DNA of 64,000 nucleotides from Amycolatopsis sp. NBC_01488 (GCF_036227105.1 NZ_CP109434.1:4807001-4871000); one strand, 5' to 3'; shown: positions 15,987 to 24,158, counted from the first letter of the stretch. The notes: generated by a model from the sequence alone, not told the origin. Made by a program: numbers and translations.

Positions 15987-16019
15987 AGTCCAGCCGACGC
16001 GCGTCGGCTGGACTTTTTT
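15987..16019 (+). terminator. Rho-independent terminator of the ACP-SBP operon
   Basis: 14-bp perfect self-complementary stem (15987-16000 with 16001-16014) followed directly by TTTTT (16015-16019), 17 bases after the stop codon of the solute-binding gene. Confidence 0.92.
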
Positions 16020-16046
16020 CGTGCCCGGGCCAAGGACCTGGTCACG

Positions 16047-16084
16047 AAAAAGCCGGGGCGGACAACGCGTGTCCGTCCCGGCTT
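16047..16084 (-). terminator. Rho-independent terminator of the second FAD monooxygenase
   Basis: Stem of 14 pairs with one mismatch/wobble (16050-16063 with 16071-16084). Read on the minus strand it ends in a run of T (A-run 16047-16051 on the plus strand), 10 bases beyond the stop codon at 16095. It faces the terminator at 15987-16019, insulating two converging operons. Confidence 0.88.
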
Positions 16085-16094
16085 CGGTGTGGCG

Positions 16095-17492
16095 TCAAGC
16101 GGCCTTCGGCAGATCCGTGCCCGGTGCGTCGTTCTCGGCGTCCAACCAGGACGGACCGGGTGCCGGCATGCGCGGGGCGAGCCGCAGCACCCGGGCCGCC
16201 AGGCCCGGCTTGAACATGGTCTCCGGCCCGGCGACCATGCCGGCCACCCGCAGGAACGCCTTGGTGACCTTCGGGTCCCTGCTCGTGGCGTACTGCACGC
16301 GGGCCATGTACGCGTTGGCGAAGCGGGTCCTCGCCGAGCGCTCACCGGGCACCTCGGGGAAGGCGAGGTCGCCGCCCGCGTTCATCTCCCACGGCGTCCG
16401 GACCGCGTCCGCGACCACCTTGAGGAACTTCTTCGGCTCGATGCGGCCCGTTCCCCTCTCCCGCAGCATGTCCCGCAGCGCCATCGCCTCGATCGCGGTG
16501 ACGGTCATGCCCTGGCCGTAGAGCGGGTTGAAGCTGGCGACGGCGTCGCCGAGCACGACCAGCCCGTCCGGGAACCGGGTCAGCTGCTCGTAGCGACGGC
16601 GCACGCTCGTCGGGAACCCGAAGCTGGTCGCGTTCTCCAGCGGCTCCGACTCGCGGATCGCGTCGTAGATGACCGACTTCGGCAGCGTGCGGGCGAACTC
16701 GAGGAAGCCGGCGGGATCGGTCGGCGGGTGGTCGCCGAGGATGCCGGTCAGCGACAGCACGCAGACGCCGTCACCGAGCTGGCCGAAGAACGCGCCGCGC
16801 GGGTGCGCGGGGGAGGCGATGAAGACGATCGACTGCGCGCCTTCGAACCACTTGGGGTCGACCCGGTAGTGCCGGGTCGTGTAGGTGAGGCCGATCTTGA
16901 TGCGGTCCTCCGCGGGCCGCTGGTAGCCGAGCTCGGCCAGCCAGGCCGGGGTGCGCGACCCGCGTCCGGTGGCGTCGACCACCAGGTCGGCTTCGAGCTC
17001 GAGCTCCGCGCCGTCCGACTGCCGGCGCACGAGCACGCCGGTCACCCGGTCGCCCGCCGGGGTGCTCAACGGCCGGAGGATGTCGTGGCGCTCCAGGTAC
17101 CGGACGTTCGGCAGCGCGGCCACCCGGCCACGCACGTGGTATTCGAGCACCGGCCGGGACGGGGCCAGCATCACCAGGCCGACATCGGTCGGCGCGATCG
17201 GCCGTCCGTTGAAGTGCCAGCGGATCCGGCCGATGTCCGAAGCCAGCGCTCCGGTGGCGAGGACTTCCTCGGTCAGCCCGGGGAACAGCTCCTCGACGAT
17301 CATGAGGCCGCGTGAGTGCAGGCCGTGTGCGTGGTGCGAATGGGGGGTGCCCCGCCGTGACTTCCGCACGCCGATCAGATCGTCCCGGTCGATGACGACC
17401 ACGTCCGAAAAGGACTCGGCGAGTACACGCGCGGCAAGGGTGCCGGCCATGCTGCCACCGAGGACGACCGCGCGCTCTCTGGTCAGGTTCAT
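16095..17492 (-). CDS. Second FAD-dependent monooxygenase, epoxidase-like
   Basis: 465 residues, clear paralogue of the protein at 1280-2710. Shared signatures: AVVLGGSMAGTLAARVLAES at the FAD-binding N-terminus, VDATGRGSRTPAWLAELGYQRP, and GDAVASFNPLYGQGMT. Differences are spread over the length, so the two probably act on different steps or positions rather than being a recent copy. The family includes Lsd18/MonCI epoxidases and aromatic hydroxylases. AAAGGAA precedes the ATG at 17492. Transcribed alone and divergently from the MFS exporter; the 253-base gap between them holds inverted repeats that could regulate both. Confidence 0.87.
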   Translation of the reverse strand: MNLTRERAVVLGGSMAGTLAARVLAESFSDVVVIDRDDLIGVRKSRRGTPHSHHAHGLHSRGLMIVEELFPGLTEEVLATGALASDIGRIRWHFNGRPIAPTDVGLVMLAPSRPVLEYHVRGRVAALPNVRYLERHDILRPLSTPAGDRVTGVLVRRQSDGAELELEADLVVDATGRGSRTPAWLAELGYQRPAEDRIKIGLTYTTRHYRVDPKWFEGAQSIVFIASPAHPRGAFFGQLGDGVCVLSLTGILGDHPPTDPAGFLEFARTLPKSVIYDAIRESEPLENATSFGFPTSVRRRYEQLTRFPDGLVVLGDAVASFNPLYGQGMTVTAIEAMALRDMLRERGTGRIEPKKFLKVVADAVRTPWEMNAGGDLAFPEVPGERSARTRFANAYMARVQYATSRDPKVTKAFLRVAGMVAGPETMFKPGLAARVLRLAPRMPAPGPSWLDAENDAPGTDLPKAA

Positions 17493-17686
17493 CGTGGTTC
17501 CTTTCCCGGTATGGGCTCGAAGGTAACAGCGGCGCGACGCCTTCCGGTTATCGTGGAGTGCCGGACCGGCCGCGACCCGGCCGGGTGAAGGTGGCGGCCA
17601 GCGCACACTGGAAGATGCGAGTCGATGATCACCGTGTCAGCGTCATTCTTCGGAATCAGAGTGACACCGCCCGTGGTGTCCAGGGT

Positions 17687-17729
17687 TTGACAACTGGGTC
17701 CGTGGCGGAGGTGCCCGACGTGTTGTCAA
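17687..17729. promoter_or_regulatory. Inverted repeat TTGACAAC-N27-GTTGTCAA before the exporter
   Basis: Perfect 8-bp arms at 17687-17694 and 17722-17729, ending 16 bases before the GTG of the MFS gene and overlapping its likely promoter (TTGACA at 17687 has the sequence of a -35 box, without a good -10 partner at the usual distance). A smaller repeat GACACC/GGTGTC lies at about 17662-17679. This is a candidate operator; no regulator gene adjoins. Confidence 0.4.
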
Positions 17730-17745
17730 CGGAAGGGGCAGGAAC

Positions 17746-19335
17746 GTGACCGTCGAAAACGCGCCACCGAAAGCGGGGCGCCGAGAATGGATCACTCTCG
17801 CAGTGTTGATCTTGCCGACACTGCTGGTCACGATGGATTTGAACGTACTGCTGCTGGCTCTGCCGCGCATCTCCGAAGACTTGCAGGCAGGCCCGATCGC
17901 GCAGCTGTGGATCACGGACATCTACGCGTTCATCGTGGCGGGCCTGACGGTCACCATGGGACACGTCGGTGACCGGTTCGGCAGGCGGAAGGTCCTGCTG
18001 ATCAGTGCCTCGGTGTTCGTCGTCGCCTCGTTGGTGTGCGCGTTCTCGACCTCGGTGCCGATGCTGGTCGTCTCCCGCGGGGTGCTCGGCGCGTCCGGCG
18101 CGGCGATCGCTCCGCTGACCCTCGCCATCATCGTCGCCACCTTCAAGAACCCGAAGCAGATGGGCTTCGCGCTCGGCATCTGGGCCAGCGCCCTCGCCGG
18201 CGGCGTCGTGCTCGGTCCGCCGGTGGGCGGCATCCTGCTGCACTCGTTCTGGTGGGGCTCGGTCTTCCTGATCGCGATCCCGATCATGGCGGTGGTCCTG
18301 CTCGCCGGGCCGTTCGTGCTCAAGGAATCGCGCAACCCGGACGGCGGCTCGATCGACGTGCGCAGCGTCCTGCTGTTCCTGGTGGCGATCCTGCCGCTGG
18401 TCGGGGCGCTGAAGGAGACCGCGCGGTCCGGGTTCGGCCTGCAGCCCGCGGCGTTGCTGGTGCTCGGCGTGGTCGGCATCGTCCTCTTCGTGCGGCGGCA
18501 GTCGCGCATCCCGAACCCGCTGATCGACCTGACGTTGTTCAGGGACAAGATGGTTCGCTCCGGGATGTCCGTGTTCGTGACCGGTGGTCTGTGGTCCGGT
18601 GCGCTCTCCCTGGTCATCGCCTTGTACCTGCAGCTGGTCGAGGGGCTCTCGGTGCTGGTCGCGGGTCTGGTGATGCTGCCGGCCGCGTTCATCGGCATGG
18701 TCTGCAACATGATCGCGCCCAAGTTCGCGAACGTGTTCCGGCCCGCGCGCGTGGTGGCCGTCGGGTTGCTGATCGCGATGGTGGGTGCCCTGACGCTGAC
18801 GCTGGTCGCGCCGCTCGGCGGGGTCGTGATCGTGGTGGTCGGCATGACGCTGGTGATGATCGGGTCCAGCCCGATCGGCCCGGTGACCAACCACGTCGTC
18901 ATGTCGAACATCCCGCCGGCGAAAGCGGGCGCGGTGGGCGGCATGATCGCGACCGGCGGCGAGCTCGGTGTCGCGATCGGTGTCGCGGCGATGGGCAGTG
19001 TGGCGAACGCCGTGTACCAGGGCAACGTCACCGTGCCGGCGGGCGTGCCGGCGGACGCGGCGACGTCGGCCGGCGATGGCATCACCGGTGCGGTGGCCGT
19101 CGCGCGGACGCTGCCGCAGGCCCAGGGGACCGCGCTGCTGGACTCGGCGCACGACGCGTTCAACGCCGGGCTGGTGACCGTCGCGGTGATCGCGGCGATC
19201 GGGTACACCCTCGTCGCCACGGTGGCGTGGCGCGGGATGGGACACGTCCTGCCGTTCGGCGCCGGGCAGGAAGCGCCCGCGAACGACGGCACGGGCGGGG
19301 AACCGGATCCCGACGCCGAACGGGCCGCGGCCTGA
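17746..19335 (+). CDS. MFS exporter, DHA2 (EmrB/QacA, 14-TM) type
   Basis: 529 residues with many hydrophobic segments, the length of a 14-TM drug:H+ antiporter. TM1 contains LLVTMDLNVLLLALPRI, the DHA2-type motif D1 (an acidic residue in TM1); GDRFGRRKVLL is MFS motif A; GVLGASGAAIAPLTLAII fits the motif B region; GGVVLGPPVGGILL is motif C of exporters. The C-terminus is a short acidic tail. The GTG at 17746 has GGAAGGGG 8 bases ahead. Placed between the epoxidase-like gene and the acyltransferases, it likely exports the cluster product and gives self-resistance. A second, smaller MFS gene lies in the diaminopropionate operon. Confidence 0.9.
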   Translation: MTVENAPPKAGRREWITLAVLILPTLLVTMDLNVLLLALPRISEDLQAGPIAQLWITDIYAFIVAGLTVTMGHVGDRFGRRKVLLISASVFVVASLVCAFSTSVPMLVVSRGVLGASGAAIAPLTLAIIVATFKNPKQMGFALGIWASALAGGVVLGPPVGGILLHSFWWGSVFLIAIPIMAVVLLAGPFVLKESRNPDGGSIDVRSVLLFLVAILPLVGALKETARSGFGLQPAALLVLGVVGIVLFVRRQSRIPNPLIDLTLFRDKMVRSGMSVFVTGGLWSGALSLVIALYLQLVEGLSVLVAGLVMLPAAFIGMVCNMIAPKFANVFRPARVVAVGLLIAMVGALTLTLVAPLGGVVIVVVGMTLVMIGSSPIGPVTNHVVMSNIPPAKAGAVGGMIATGGELGVAIGVAAMGSVANAVYQGNVTVPAGVPADAATSAGDGITGAVAVARTLPQAQGTALLDSAHDAFNAGLVTVAVIAAIGYTLVATVAWRGMGHVLPFGAGQEAPANDGTGGEPDPDAERAAA

Positions 19336-19436
19336 GTGCTGAACTGAACCGGGATTCGAACCGGGACGGGCGGAGTCACCGCGCCCGTCCCGGTTCGGCG
19401 TTTCCGCGCCGGGACATTCTCCGCACCGGCGGCATG

Positions 19437-19456
19437 CGCAACTCTCGATAATCGAA
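19437..19456 (+). promoter_or_regulatory. Promoter-like palindromic box upstream of acyltransferase 1
   Basis: A 20-base segment identical to that at 20831-20850. Its core TCGATAATCGA (19445-19455) is an 11-bp palindrome and contains GATAAT, a good -10 hexamer. It lies 44 bases before the leader ORF. Conservation in both copies of the duplication suggests a promoter or operator. Confidence 0.5.
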
Positions 19457-19500
19457 GCCGTTGCCGGGCGCTACTCTGAGGTCTCAATGGGGGGTACGCA

Positions 19501-19563
19501 ATGCGTGCAGCGGCGACCTCGCCAACGCGGCGTTCGTTCCTGGTCTCGGCCAGTTCGAGTTAG
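19501..19563 (+). CDS. 20-codon leader ORF before acyltransferase 1
   Basis: Encodes MRAAATSPTRRSFLVSASSS and stops (TAG 19561-19563) at the edge of the ribosome site AGAGGAG of the acyltransferase gene. GGGGGG stands a few bases before the ATG. The copy at 20897 has the same length, the same stop position and the same core SPTRRxFLVxAS, with synonymous changes in the Pro and Thr codons. The arrangement suggests translational coupling or a regulatory leader peptide; RRxFLV recalls a twin-arginine motif, but at 20 residues it cannot be an ordinary signal peptide. Confidence 0.5.
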   Translation: MRAAATSPTRRSFLVSASSS

Positions 19564-19574
19564 AGGAGTTGACC

Positions 19575-20771
19575 TTGTCCGCCAATATCCAGCTGGTCGA
19601 CGTGAAATCGTCGAACGCGCGCCGAGGGGACCTGCCGGCACTGACCGGATTGCGCTTCATCGCCGCACTCGTGGTGTTCTTCGGTCACGTCATCTTCCCG
19701 ATCGACCCCGGTAACGCCAATCTCGCGAAGCCGTTCCGCGATCTCGGCGTCACCACGTTCCTCAACACCATCGCCGCCCCCGCGACCTACATGGCGATGA
19801 CGTGTTTCTTCATGCTCAGCGGATTCGTCATCACCTGGTCCGCCAAGCCGGGCGAGCGGCTGACCTCCTTCTGGCGGCGGCGCGTGGTGAAGATCTTCCC
19901 GAGCCACGCCGTGACCTGGGCCCTCTGCATGCTCCTTTTCGCCGGCGCGTACACCGCGAACCACGGCATCCTGAACCTGTTCTTCCTGGACACCTGGCCC
20001 AACGAGCTGAGGCTCTGGGGCGGCGCGAACGGCCCGGCCTGGTCGCTGAACGCCGAAATGCTGTTCTACCTGCTCATCCCGCTGCTGCTGATCCCGATCA
20101 GGCGGATCCCGGACAACCGGCTGTGGCGGTGGGCGGGCGCTGTCGTGGTGCTGTACGCCGGTGCCCTCGTCTTCACGGTGACGGTCATCCCGGACACCCC
20201 GACCTACGGCGGCGCGTACTCGATCCCGCAGTTCTGGTTCGTGTACTTCTTCCCGCCGATGCGGCTGTTCGAGTTCCTCCTCGGCGTTTTCGTGGCGCGC
20301 ATCGTGCGGAGCGGCCAGTGGCCGCGCATTCCGGCCGTCGTCGTGGGCGTGCTGCTCGCGGGAAGCTACGCGCTCATCTTCTTCGTGCCGTTCGTGTTCC
20401 GGATCGCGCTCGTCGCGCTCGTCCCGATGGCACTGGCGATTGGCACCCTCGCGTCGGCGAACCTGCGTGGTCGCCGCACCGTGCTGGGCACCAGGCCGAT
20501 GATGTGGCTCGGCAAGGTCTCGTTCGGGTTCTACATGACGCAGGCGGCCGTCCTGCTCTGGTTCCGGTACACGGTGTTCGGCGACGCCGAGTTCGGTACG
20601 GTCGGCGCCATCCTGCTCATCCTGGCGTTGTTCGCCGTCAACCTGCTCGCCGGCTGGTTGCTCCACATCGGCGTCGAACGTCCGGCGATGAAGCACTGGA
20701 GCCGCTCGAAGAAGAAGCCTGTCGCCGATAGCGCGCCGCGGACCGGCGAACCGGACAAGCTGGCGGCGTAG
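19575..20771 (+). CDS. Membrane acyltransferase, AT3/OafA family (copy 1)
   Basis: 398 residues from the TTG at 19575, chosen because AGAGGAG lies 6 bases before it and the same arrangement recurs in copy 2; no ATG or GTG in this position is supported. Roughly ten membrane segments are apparent. LTGLRFIAALVVFFGHVIF carries the conserved family histidine, followed by CFFMLSGFVITW and the FWRRRVVKIFPSH motif; GANGPAWSLNAEMLFY is also typical. AT3 proteins transfer acetyl or other acyl groups across the membrane to sugars, peptides or antibiotics. Its product could be O- or N-acylation of the cluster metabolite. Tandem paralogue at 20971-22164. Confidence 0.88.
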   Translation: MSANIQLVDVKSSNARRGDLPALTGLRFIAALVVFFGHVIFPIDPGNANLAKPFRDLGVTTFLNTIAAPATYMAMTCFFMLSGFVITWSAKPGERLTSFWRRRVVKIFPSHAVTWALCMLLFAGAYTANHGILNLFFLDTWPNELRLWGGANGPAWSLNAEMLFYLLIPLLLIPIRRIPDNRLWRWAGAVVVLYAGALVFTVTVIPDTPTYGGAYSIPQFWFVYFFPPMRLFEFLLGVFVARIVRSGQWPRIPAVVVGVLLAGSYALIFFVPFVFRIALVALVPMALAIGTLASANLRGRRTVLGTRPMMWLGKVSFGFYMTQAAVLLWFRYTVFGDAEFGTVGAILLILALFAVNLLAGWLLHIGVERPAMKHWSRSKKKPVADSAPRTGEPDKLAA

Positions 20772-20788
20772 TGCATTAGCCGATGACT

Positions 20789-20823
20789 CGACTGGCCGGG
20801 CGGTTTCTCCGCCCGGCCAGTCG
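20789..20823 (+). terminator. Terminator of acyltransferase 1
   Basis: Perfect 15-bp stem (20789-20803 with 20809-20823) with a TTTCT loop, 17 bases after the stop codon. A related but less perfect hairpin follows copy 2. Confidence 0.85.
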
Positions 20824-20830
20824 CGTAATA

Positions 20831-20850
20831 CGCAACTCTCGATAATCGAA
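20831..20850 (+). promoter_or_regulatory. Promoter-like palindromic box upstream of acyltransferase 2
   Basis: Identical over 20 bases to 19437-19456; palindromic core TCGATAATCGA at 20839-20849 with an embedded GATAAT. It starts 7 bases after the terminator of copy 1, so copy 2 is probably transcribed on its own. Confidence 0.5.
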
Positions 20851-20896
20851 TGCCGTTCCGCGAGCTATTCTGGTGTTCTCGACAGAGGGGTGCGTA

Positions 20897-20959
20897 ATGC
20901 GTTTTACGGCGTTCTCGCCGACCCGGCGTTTGTTCCTGGTCACGGCCAGTTTGAGTTAG
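20897..20959 (+). CDS. 20-codon leader ORF before acyltransferase 2
   Basis: Encodes MRFTAFSPTRRLFLVTASLS, ending in TAG at 20957-20959, which abuts the ribosome site AGAGGAG of the acyltransferase gene. GAGGGG precedes the ATG. Length and core are conserved with the leader at 19501-19563, and the differences include silent changes, as expected for a translated peptide. Function unknown. Confidence 0.5.
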   Translation: MRFTAFSPTRRLFLVTASLS

Positions 20960-20970
20960 AGGAGTTGACC

Positions 20971-22164
20971 TTGTCCGCCACCCTACCGCTGGTCGACGTA
21001 AAATCGTCGAACACGCGCAGACAGGACCTGCCGGCGCTGACCGGCCTGCGATTCGTCGCCGCACTGCTGGTGTTCTTCACCCACGTCTCGAAACCGCAGA
21101 ACCCGGGCAACCCCCACCTGGCGGCGCCGTTCCGCGACGCCAATCTCGTCACGTTCCTCGGCGACAACGGCTTCCGGACCGGTATCGTCGCCGTGTCGTG
21201 CTTCTTCCTGCTCAGCGGATTCGTCATCACCTGGTCCGCCAAGCCCGACCAGCGGCTGTCCGCCTACTGGCGGCGGCGCGTGGTGAAGGTCTTTCCCAGC
21301 CACTTCGTGACCTGGGCGCTCTGCATGCTCCTCTTCGCGGGCGTGTTCACCACGAACCACGGCATCCTGAACCTGTTCTTCATCGACACGTGGTTCACCG
21401 ACCCGAGCTACTGGGGCGGCGCGAACGGCCCGGCGTGGTCGCTGAACGGCGAGATGCTGTTCTACGTCGTCTTCCCGCTCATGGTGATCCCGATCAGGCG
21501 GATCCCCGAGCGCAAGCTGTGGCTCTGGGCGGGCATCGTGCTGGCCGCGCTCGTGGTCGCCACCGTGCTCTCGCAGGCGTTCCTCCCGGACACCCCGCCG
21601 TGGCAGAACACGTCGATCCCGAAGTTCTGGTTCGTCTACTTCTTCCCGCCGATGCGGTTGTTCGAGTTCGCCATCGGCATGATCGTCGCGCGCATCGTGA
21701 TCAGTGGCCGCTGGCCGAGGATCCCGTTGTCCCTGGTGGGCGTGCTGGCGGTGGGCGGTCTCCTGCTCGCGCTCGTCGTGCCCTACCCGTTCAACATCAC
21801 GCTGGTCATGCTGATCCCGCTCGTACTGACGATCGGCTCGCTCGCGTCGGCCAACCTCCGCGGCAACCGCACCATTCTGGGTACCAGGCCGATGGTGTGG
21901 CTGGGCAAGGTGTCGTTCGGGTTCTTCATGACCCAGGCGATCGTCGTGTTCTGGTTCCGCCCGGCGGTGTTCGGCGCCACGGAGTACGGCACGGCCGGCG
22001 GCATCCTGCTCATCGCCGCCCTGTTCGCCGTCAACCTGGCCTTCGGCTGGGTGCTGCACAAGTTCGTCGAGCTCCCGGCGATGAAGTACTGGGGCAGCTC
22101 GAAGAAACGGGTCGCCGGCAACGCGCCGCGGACGGAAGAACCGGACAAGGTGCCGGCATTGTGA
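20971..22164 (+). CDS. Membrane acyltransferase, AT3/OafA family (copy 2)
   Basis: 397 residues from the TTG at 20971 (AGAGGAG 6 bases ahead), closely similar to copy 1 throughout: LTGLRFVAALLVFFTHVSK, CFFLLSGFVITW, RRRVVKVFPSH, GANGPAWSLNGEMLFY, WFVYFFPPMRLFEF. The loop after the first membrane segment and the C-terminal half have diverged most, which would be expected if the two enzymes use different acyl groups or acceptors. The upstream box, leader ORF and downstream hairpin were duplicated with the gene. It ends 237 bases before the diaminopropionate operon. Confidence 0.88.
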   Translation: MSATLPLVDVKSSNTRRQDLPALTGLRFVAALLVFFTHVSKPQNPGNPHLAAPFRDANLVTFLGDNGFRTGIVAVSCFFLLSGFVITWSAKPDQRLSAYWRRRVVKVFPSHFVTWALCMLLFAGVFTTNHGILNLFFIDTWFTDPSYWGGANGPAWSLNGEMLFYVVFPLMVIPIRRIPERKLWLWAGIVLAALVVATVLSQAFLPDTPPWQNTSIPKFWFVYFFPPMRLFEFAIGMIVARIVISGRWPRIPLSLVGVLAVGGLLLALVVPYPFNITLVMLIPLVLTIGSLASANLRGNRTILGTRPMVWLGKVSFGFFMTQAIVVFWFRPAVFGATEYGTAGGILLIAALFAVNLAFGWVLHKFVELPAMKYWGSSKKRVAGNAPRTEEPDKVPAL

Positions 22165-22183
22165 AATAGCCGACGGCGGCGCC

Positions 22184-22210
22184 GGCCGGGCGGAATCTCT
22201 CCGCTCGGCC
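22184..22210 (+). terminator. Hairpin after acyltransferase 2
   Basis: 11-bp stem with one mismatch (22184-22194 with 22200-22210), 19 bases beyond the stop codon; it corresponds to the terminator of copy 1. Confidence 0.6.
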
Positions 22211-22304
22211 AGCGCTCTGCCGGCTCCCGGGATCGTGCCAACGGAATTCTTCGCAGTGGCCTTCCGCACGATCACGGAAGTGTTGCGAAAGGAGACGTGA
22301 CAGC

Positions 22305-22367
22305 ATGGGACAGCGGGCAAGCGAAGAATGTGCTGCCCCGTATTTTCGGGAAGCCACGATCATGTGA
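22305..22367 (+). CDS. Possible 20-codon leader ORF before sbnA
   Basis: ATG at 22305 with AAAGGAG 11 bases ahead encodes MGQRASEECAAPYFREATIM and stops at TGA 22365-22367, 34 bases before the sbnA start. It has one cysteine codon and stands before a cysteine-synthase-fold gene, so an attenuation role can be imagined. There is no second copy to compare and it may be fortuitous. Confidence 0.25.
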   Translation: MGQRASEECAAPYFREATIM

Positions 22368-22401
22368 CGGTGGCGATGTGACCCGGGCTAGGGAGGATTC
22401 G

Positions 22402-23400
22402 ATGGCAACGGACGCGTCCACGGCGCTGGACACGCCCATGGTGCCGGTGGCGGTCGTGCACGACACGGGGGTGGACACGATCCAGCTGAAGCTGGAGGCG
22501 TTCAATCGGTACGGATCCCTCAAGGCACGGACCGCCGTCGGACTGGTGGACGCGCTGGAGGAACGTGGCCTGGTGTGGCCGGGTATCCGCATCGTGGAGT
22601 CGACGTCGGGCAACCTTGGTGTCGCGCTCGCCGGCGTCGCCGCCGAGCGCGGGTATCGGTTCACTGCCGTCGTCGACCCGCGCACTTCGCCCGCGCTGCT
22701 CGCCGGCATGATCGCGCTGGGTGCCGAGCTCGACATGGTGACCGAGGACGACGGCGCGGGCGGCTACCTGATCTCGCGGCTGCGCCGGGTGCGTGAGTTG
22801 ACCGAGGGCGCCACCGACCGGGTCTGGACCGACCAGTACGGCTGCCCGGCCAACCCCCGGGCCCACGAACTCGGCACCGGCCCGGAGCTCGCCCGGCAGG
22901 CCGGTGGCGCCATGGACGCGGTGTTCGTCGCGGTGTCCACCGGCGGCACGCTCGCGGGCATCGCCAGTTACTTCCGGGAACACCATCCGGAGTGCCGGGT
23001 GGTCGGCGTGGACGTCCCCGGCTCGGTGGCGTTCGGCGGGCCACCCGGGCCCCGGGTGCTGACGGGCATCGGCTCGAGCGTCCGGTCACAGTTCCTGCGG
23101 CCGTGGATGTACGACGAGCACATCGAGGTCGAACCCGGTGCGGCGCTGGCCGCGTGCCGCCGGCTCGCCGCGCAGACCGGGATCGAGGTCGGCGGGTCCG
23201 GCGGCGCCGTGCTCGCCGCCAGTCTGCGCTACCTCCAGGCGCACCCGGAGATCCGGCACCCGGTGTGCCTCTGCCCGGACAGCGGGTCCAGCTATCGCCA
23301 GACGATCTTCGACGACGACTGGCTGACCGCCAACGGGCTGGGCTGCGCGCTCGACCCGTGGCCGGGTGGCGCGCCGCTGTTCCTGCGTGGGGAGCTGTGA
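22402..23400 (+). CDS. sbnA: SbnA-like PLP enzyme (2,3-diaminopropionate pathway, first step)
   Basis: 332 residues of the cysteine-synthase fold. Lys41 in YGSLKART is the PLP lysine; ESTSGNLGVALAG holds the phosphate-binding Thr-Ser-Gly-Asn loop; AVSTGGTLAGIASYFRE and GGSGGAVLAA complete the cofactor site. SbnA joins O-phospho-L-serine and L-glutamate to N-(1-amino-1-carboxy-2-ethyl)-glutamate. I assign this role because an unmistakable SbnB gene lies in the same operon; alone, the sequence could also be a cysteine or cystathionine synthase homologue. ATG at 22402 after GGGAGG. First gene of an eight-gene operon with overlapping or very short junctions. Confidence 0.87.
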   Translation: MATDASTALDTPMVPVAVVHDTGVDTIQLKLEAFNRYGSLKARTAVGLVDALEERGLVWPGIRIVESTSGNLGVALAGVAAERGYRFTAVVDPRTSPALLAGMIALGAELDMVTEDDGAGGYLISRLRRVRELTEGATDRVWTDQYGCPANPRAHELGTGPELARQAGGAMDAVFVAVSTGGTLAGIASYFREHHPECRVVGVDVPGSVAFGGPPGPRVLTGIGSSVRSQFLRPWMYDEHIEVEPGAALAACRRLAAQTGIEVGGSGGAVLAASLRYLQAHPEIRHPVCLCPDSGSSYRQTIFDDDWLTANGLGCALDPWPGGAPLFLRGEL

Positions 23401-24158
23401 TGACGACCAGAGAGATCCAGGCATCCTCGTTCGGCTCGGCCGCCGCCACCTACACGGCGGTGCGGCCCGGCTACCCCGGCTCCGCGATCCGGTGGGGCCT
23501 GCCACCGGACGCGCGAGTCGTGCTCGACCTGGGTGCCGGCACCGGCAAGGTGACCGAGGCGCTGCTGGCACAGGGACTGACCGTGCACGCGGTGGAACCG
23601 GACGAGCGGATGCTCGACGAATTGCGCCGCGTCGCTCCCGCCGCGGACGCCCGGCTCGGCCCGGCCGAGGCGATCCCGCTGCCCGACGCGAGTGTCGACG
23701 CCGTGTGCGTCGGCCACGCGTTTCACTGGTTCGGCCCGTCCGCGCTGGCCGAGATGGCCCGGGTGCTGCGTCCCGGTGGCACGGTGGCGCTGCTCTGGAA
23801 CCTCCGCGACGACGCCACCGACTGGGTCGCGCGGTTCGGCACGCTGATCGCGCTGGGCGCACAGGACAGCACGCGCTACGAGTCCCCGTCCCCGTTCGCG
23901 GAGAACGCCGACTTCACGGCGCCGGTCCGGCAGACGTTCGCACACACCCAGCGGATCGACCGCGCGGGGTTGCTCGCCCTGGCCGGCACCCGCGGCTATG
24001 TCCTCGCCCTGCCGGCGGACCGGCGGGACGAGCTGCTGGCCGAGGTGGCCGAGCTCGTCGACACCCATCCGCAGCTGGCCGGCCGGGACCAGTTCGAACT
24101 GCCCTACGTCACCGAGGTCTGGCGCGCTGTGCGCCGGAATGGAGCCGACCATGCGTGA
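23400..24158 (+). CDS. Class I SAM-dependent methyltransferase
   Basis: 252 residues. VLDLGAGTGKVTEALL is SAM-binding motif I, HAVEPDERMLDEL motif II, and VGHAFHWFGPSALAEMARVLRPGGTVALLWNL the later core. It fits the broad Methyltransf_11 group with no substrate hint. The ATG at 23400 shares one base with the sbnA stop (TGATG), so translation is coupled. In this operon it could N- or O-methylate the diaminopropionate unit or the finished peptide, either as a tailoring step or for self-protection. Confidence 0.88.
   Translation: MTTREIQASSFGSAAATYTAVRPGYPGSAIRWGLPPDARVVLDLGAGTGKVTEALLAQGLTVHAVEPDERMLDELRRVAPAADARLGPAEAIPLPDASVDAVCVGHAFHWFGPSALAEMARVLRPGGTVALLWNLRDDATDWVARFGTLIALGAQDSTRYESPSPFAENADFTAPVRQTFAHTQRIDRAGLLALAGTRGYVLALPADRRDELLAEVAELVDTHPQLAGRDQFELPYVTEVWRAVRRNGADHA

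Noticed and set aside
16095..17492. Recent duplicate of the 1280-2710 monooxygenase
   Set aside because: Only signature motifs are shared; the proteins differ along their whole length and no nucleotide repeat joins the two loci.
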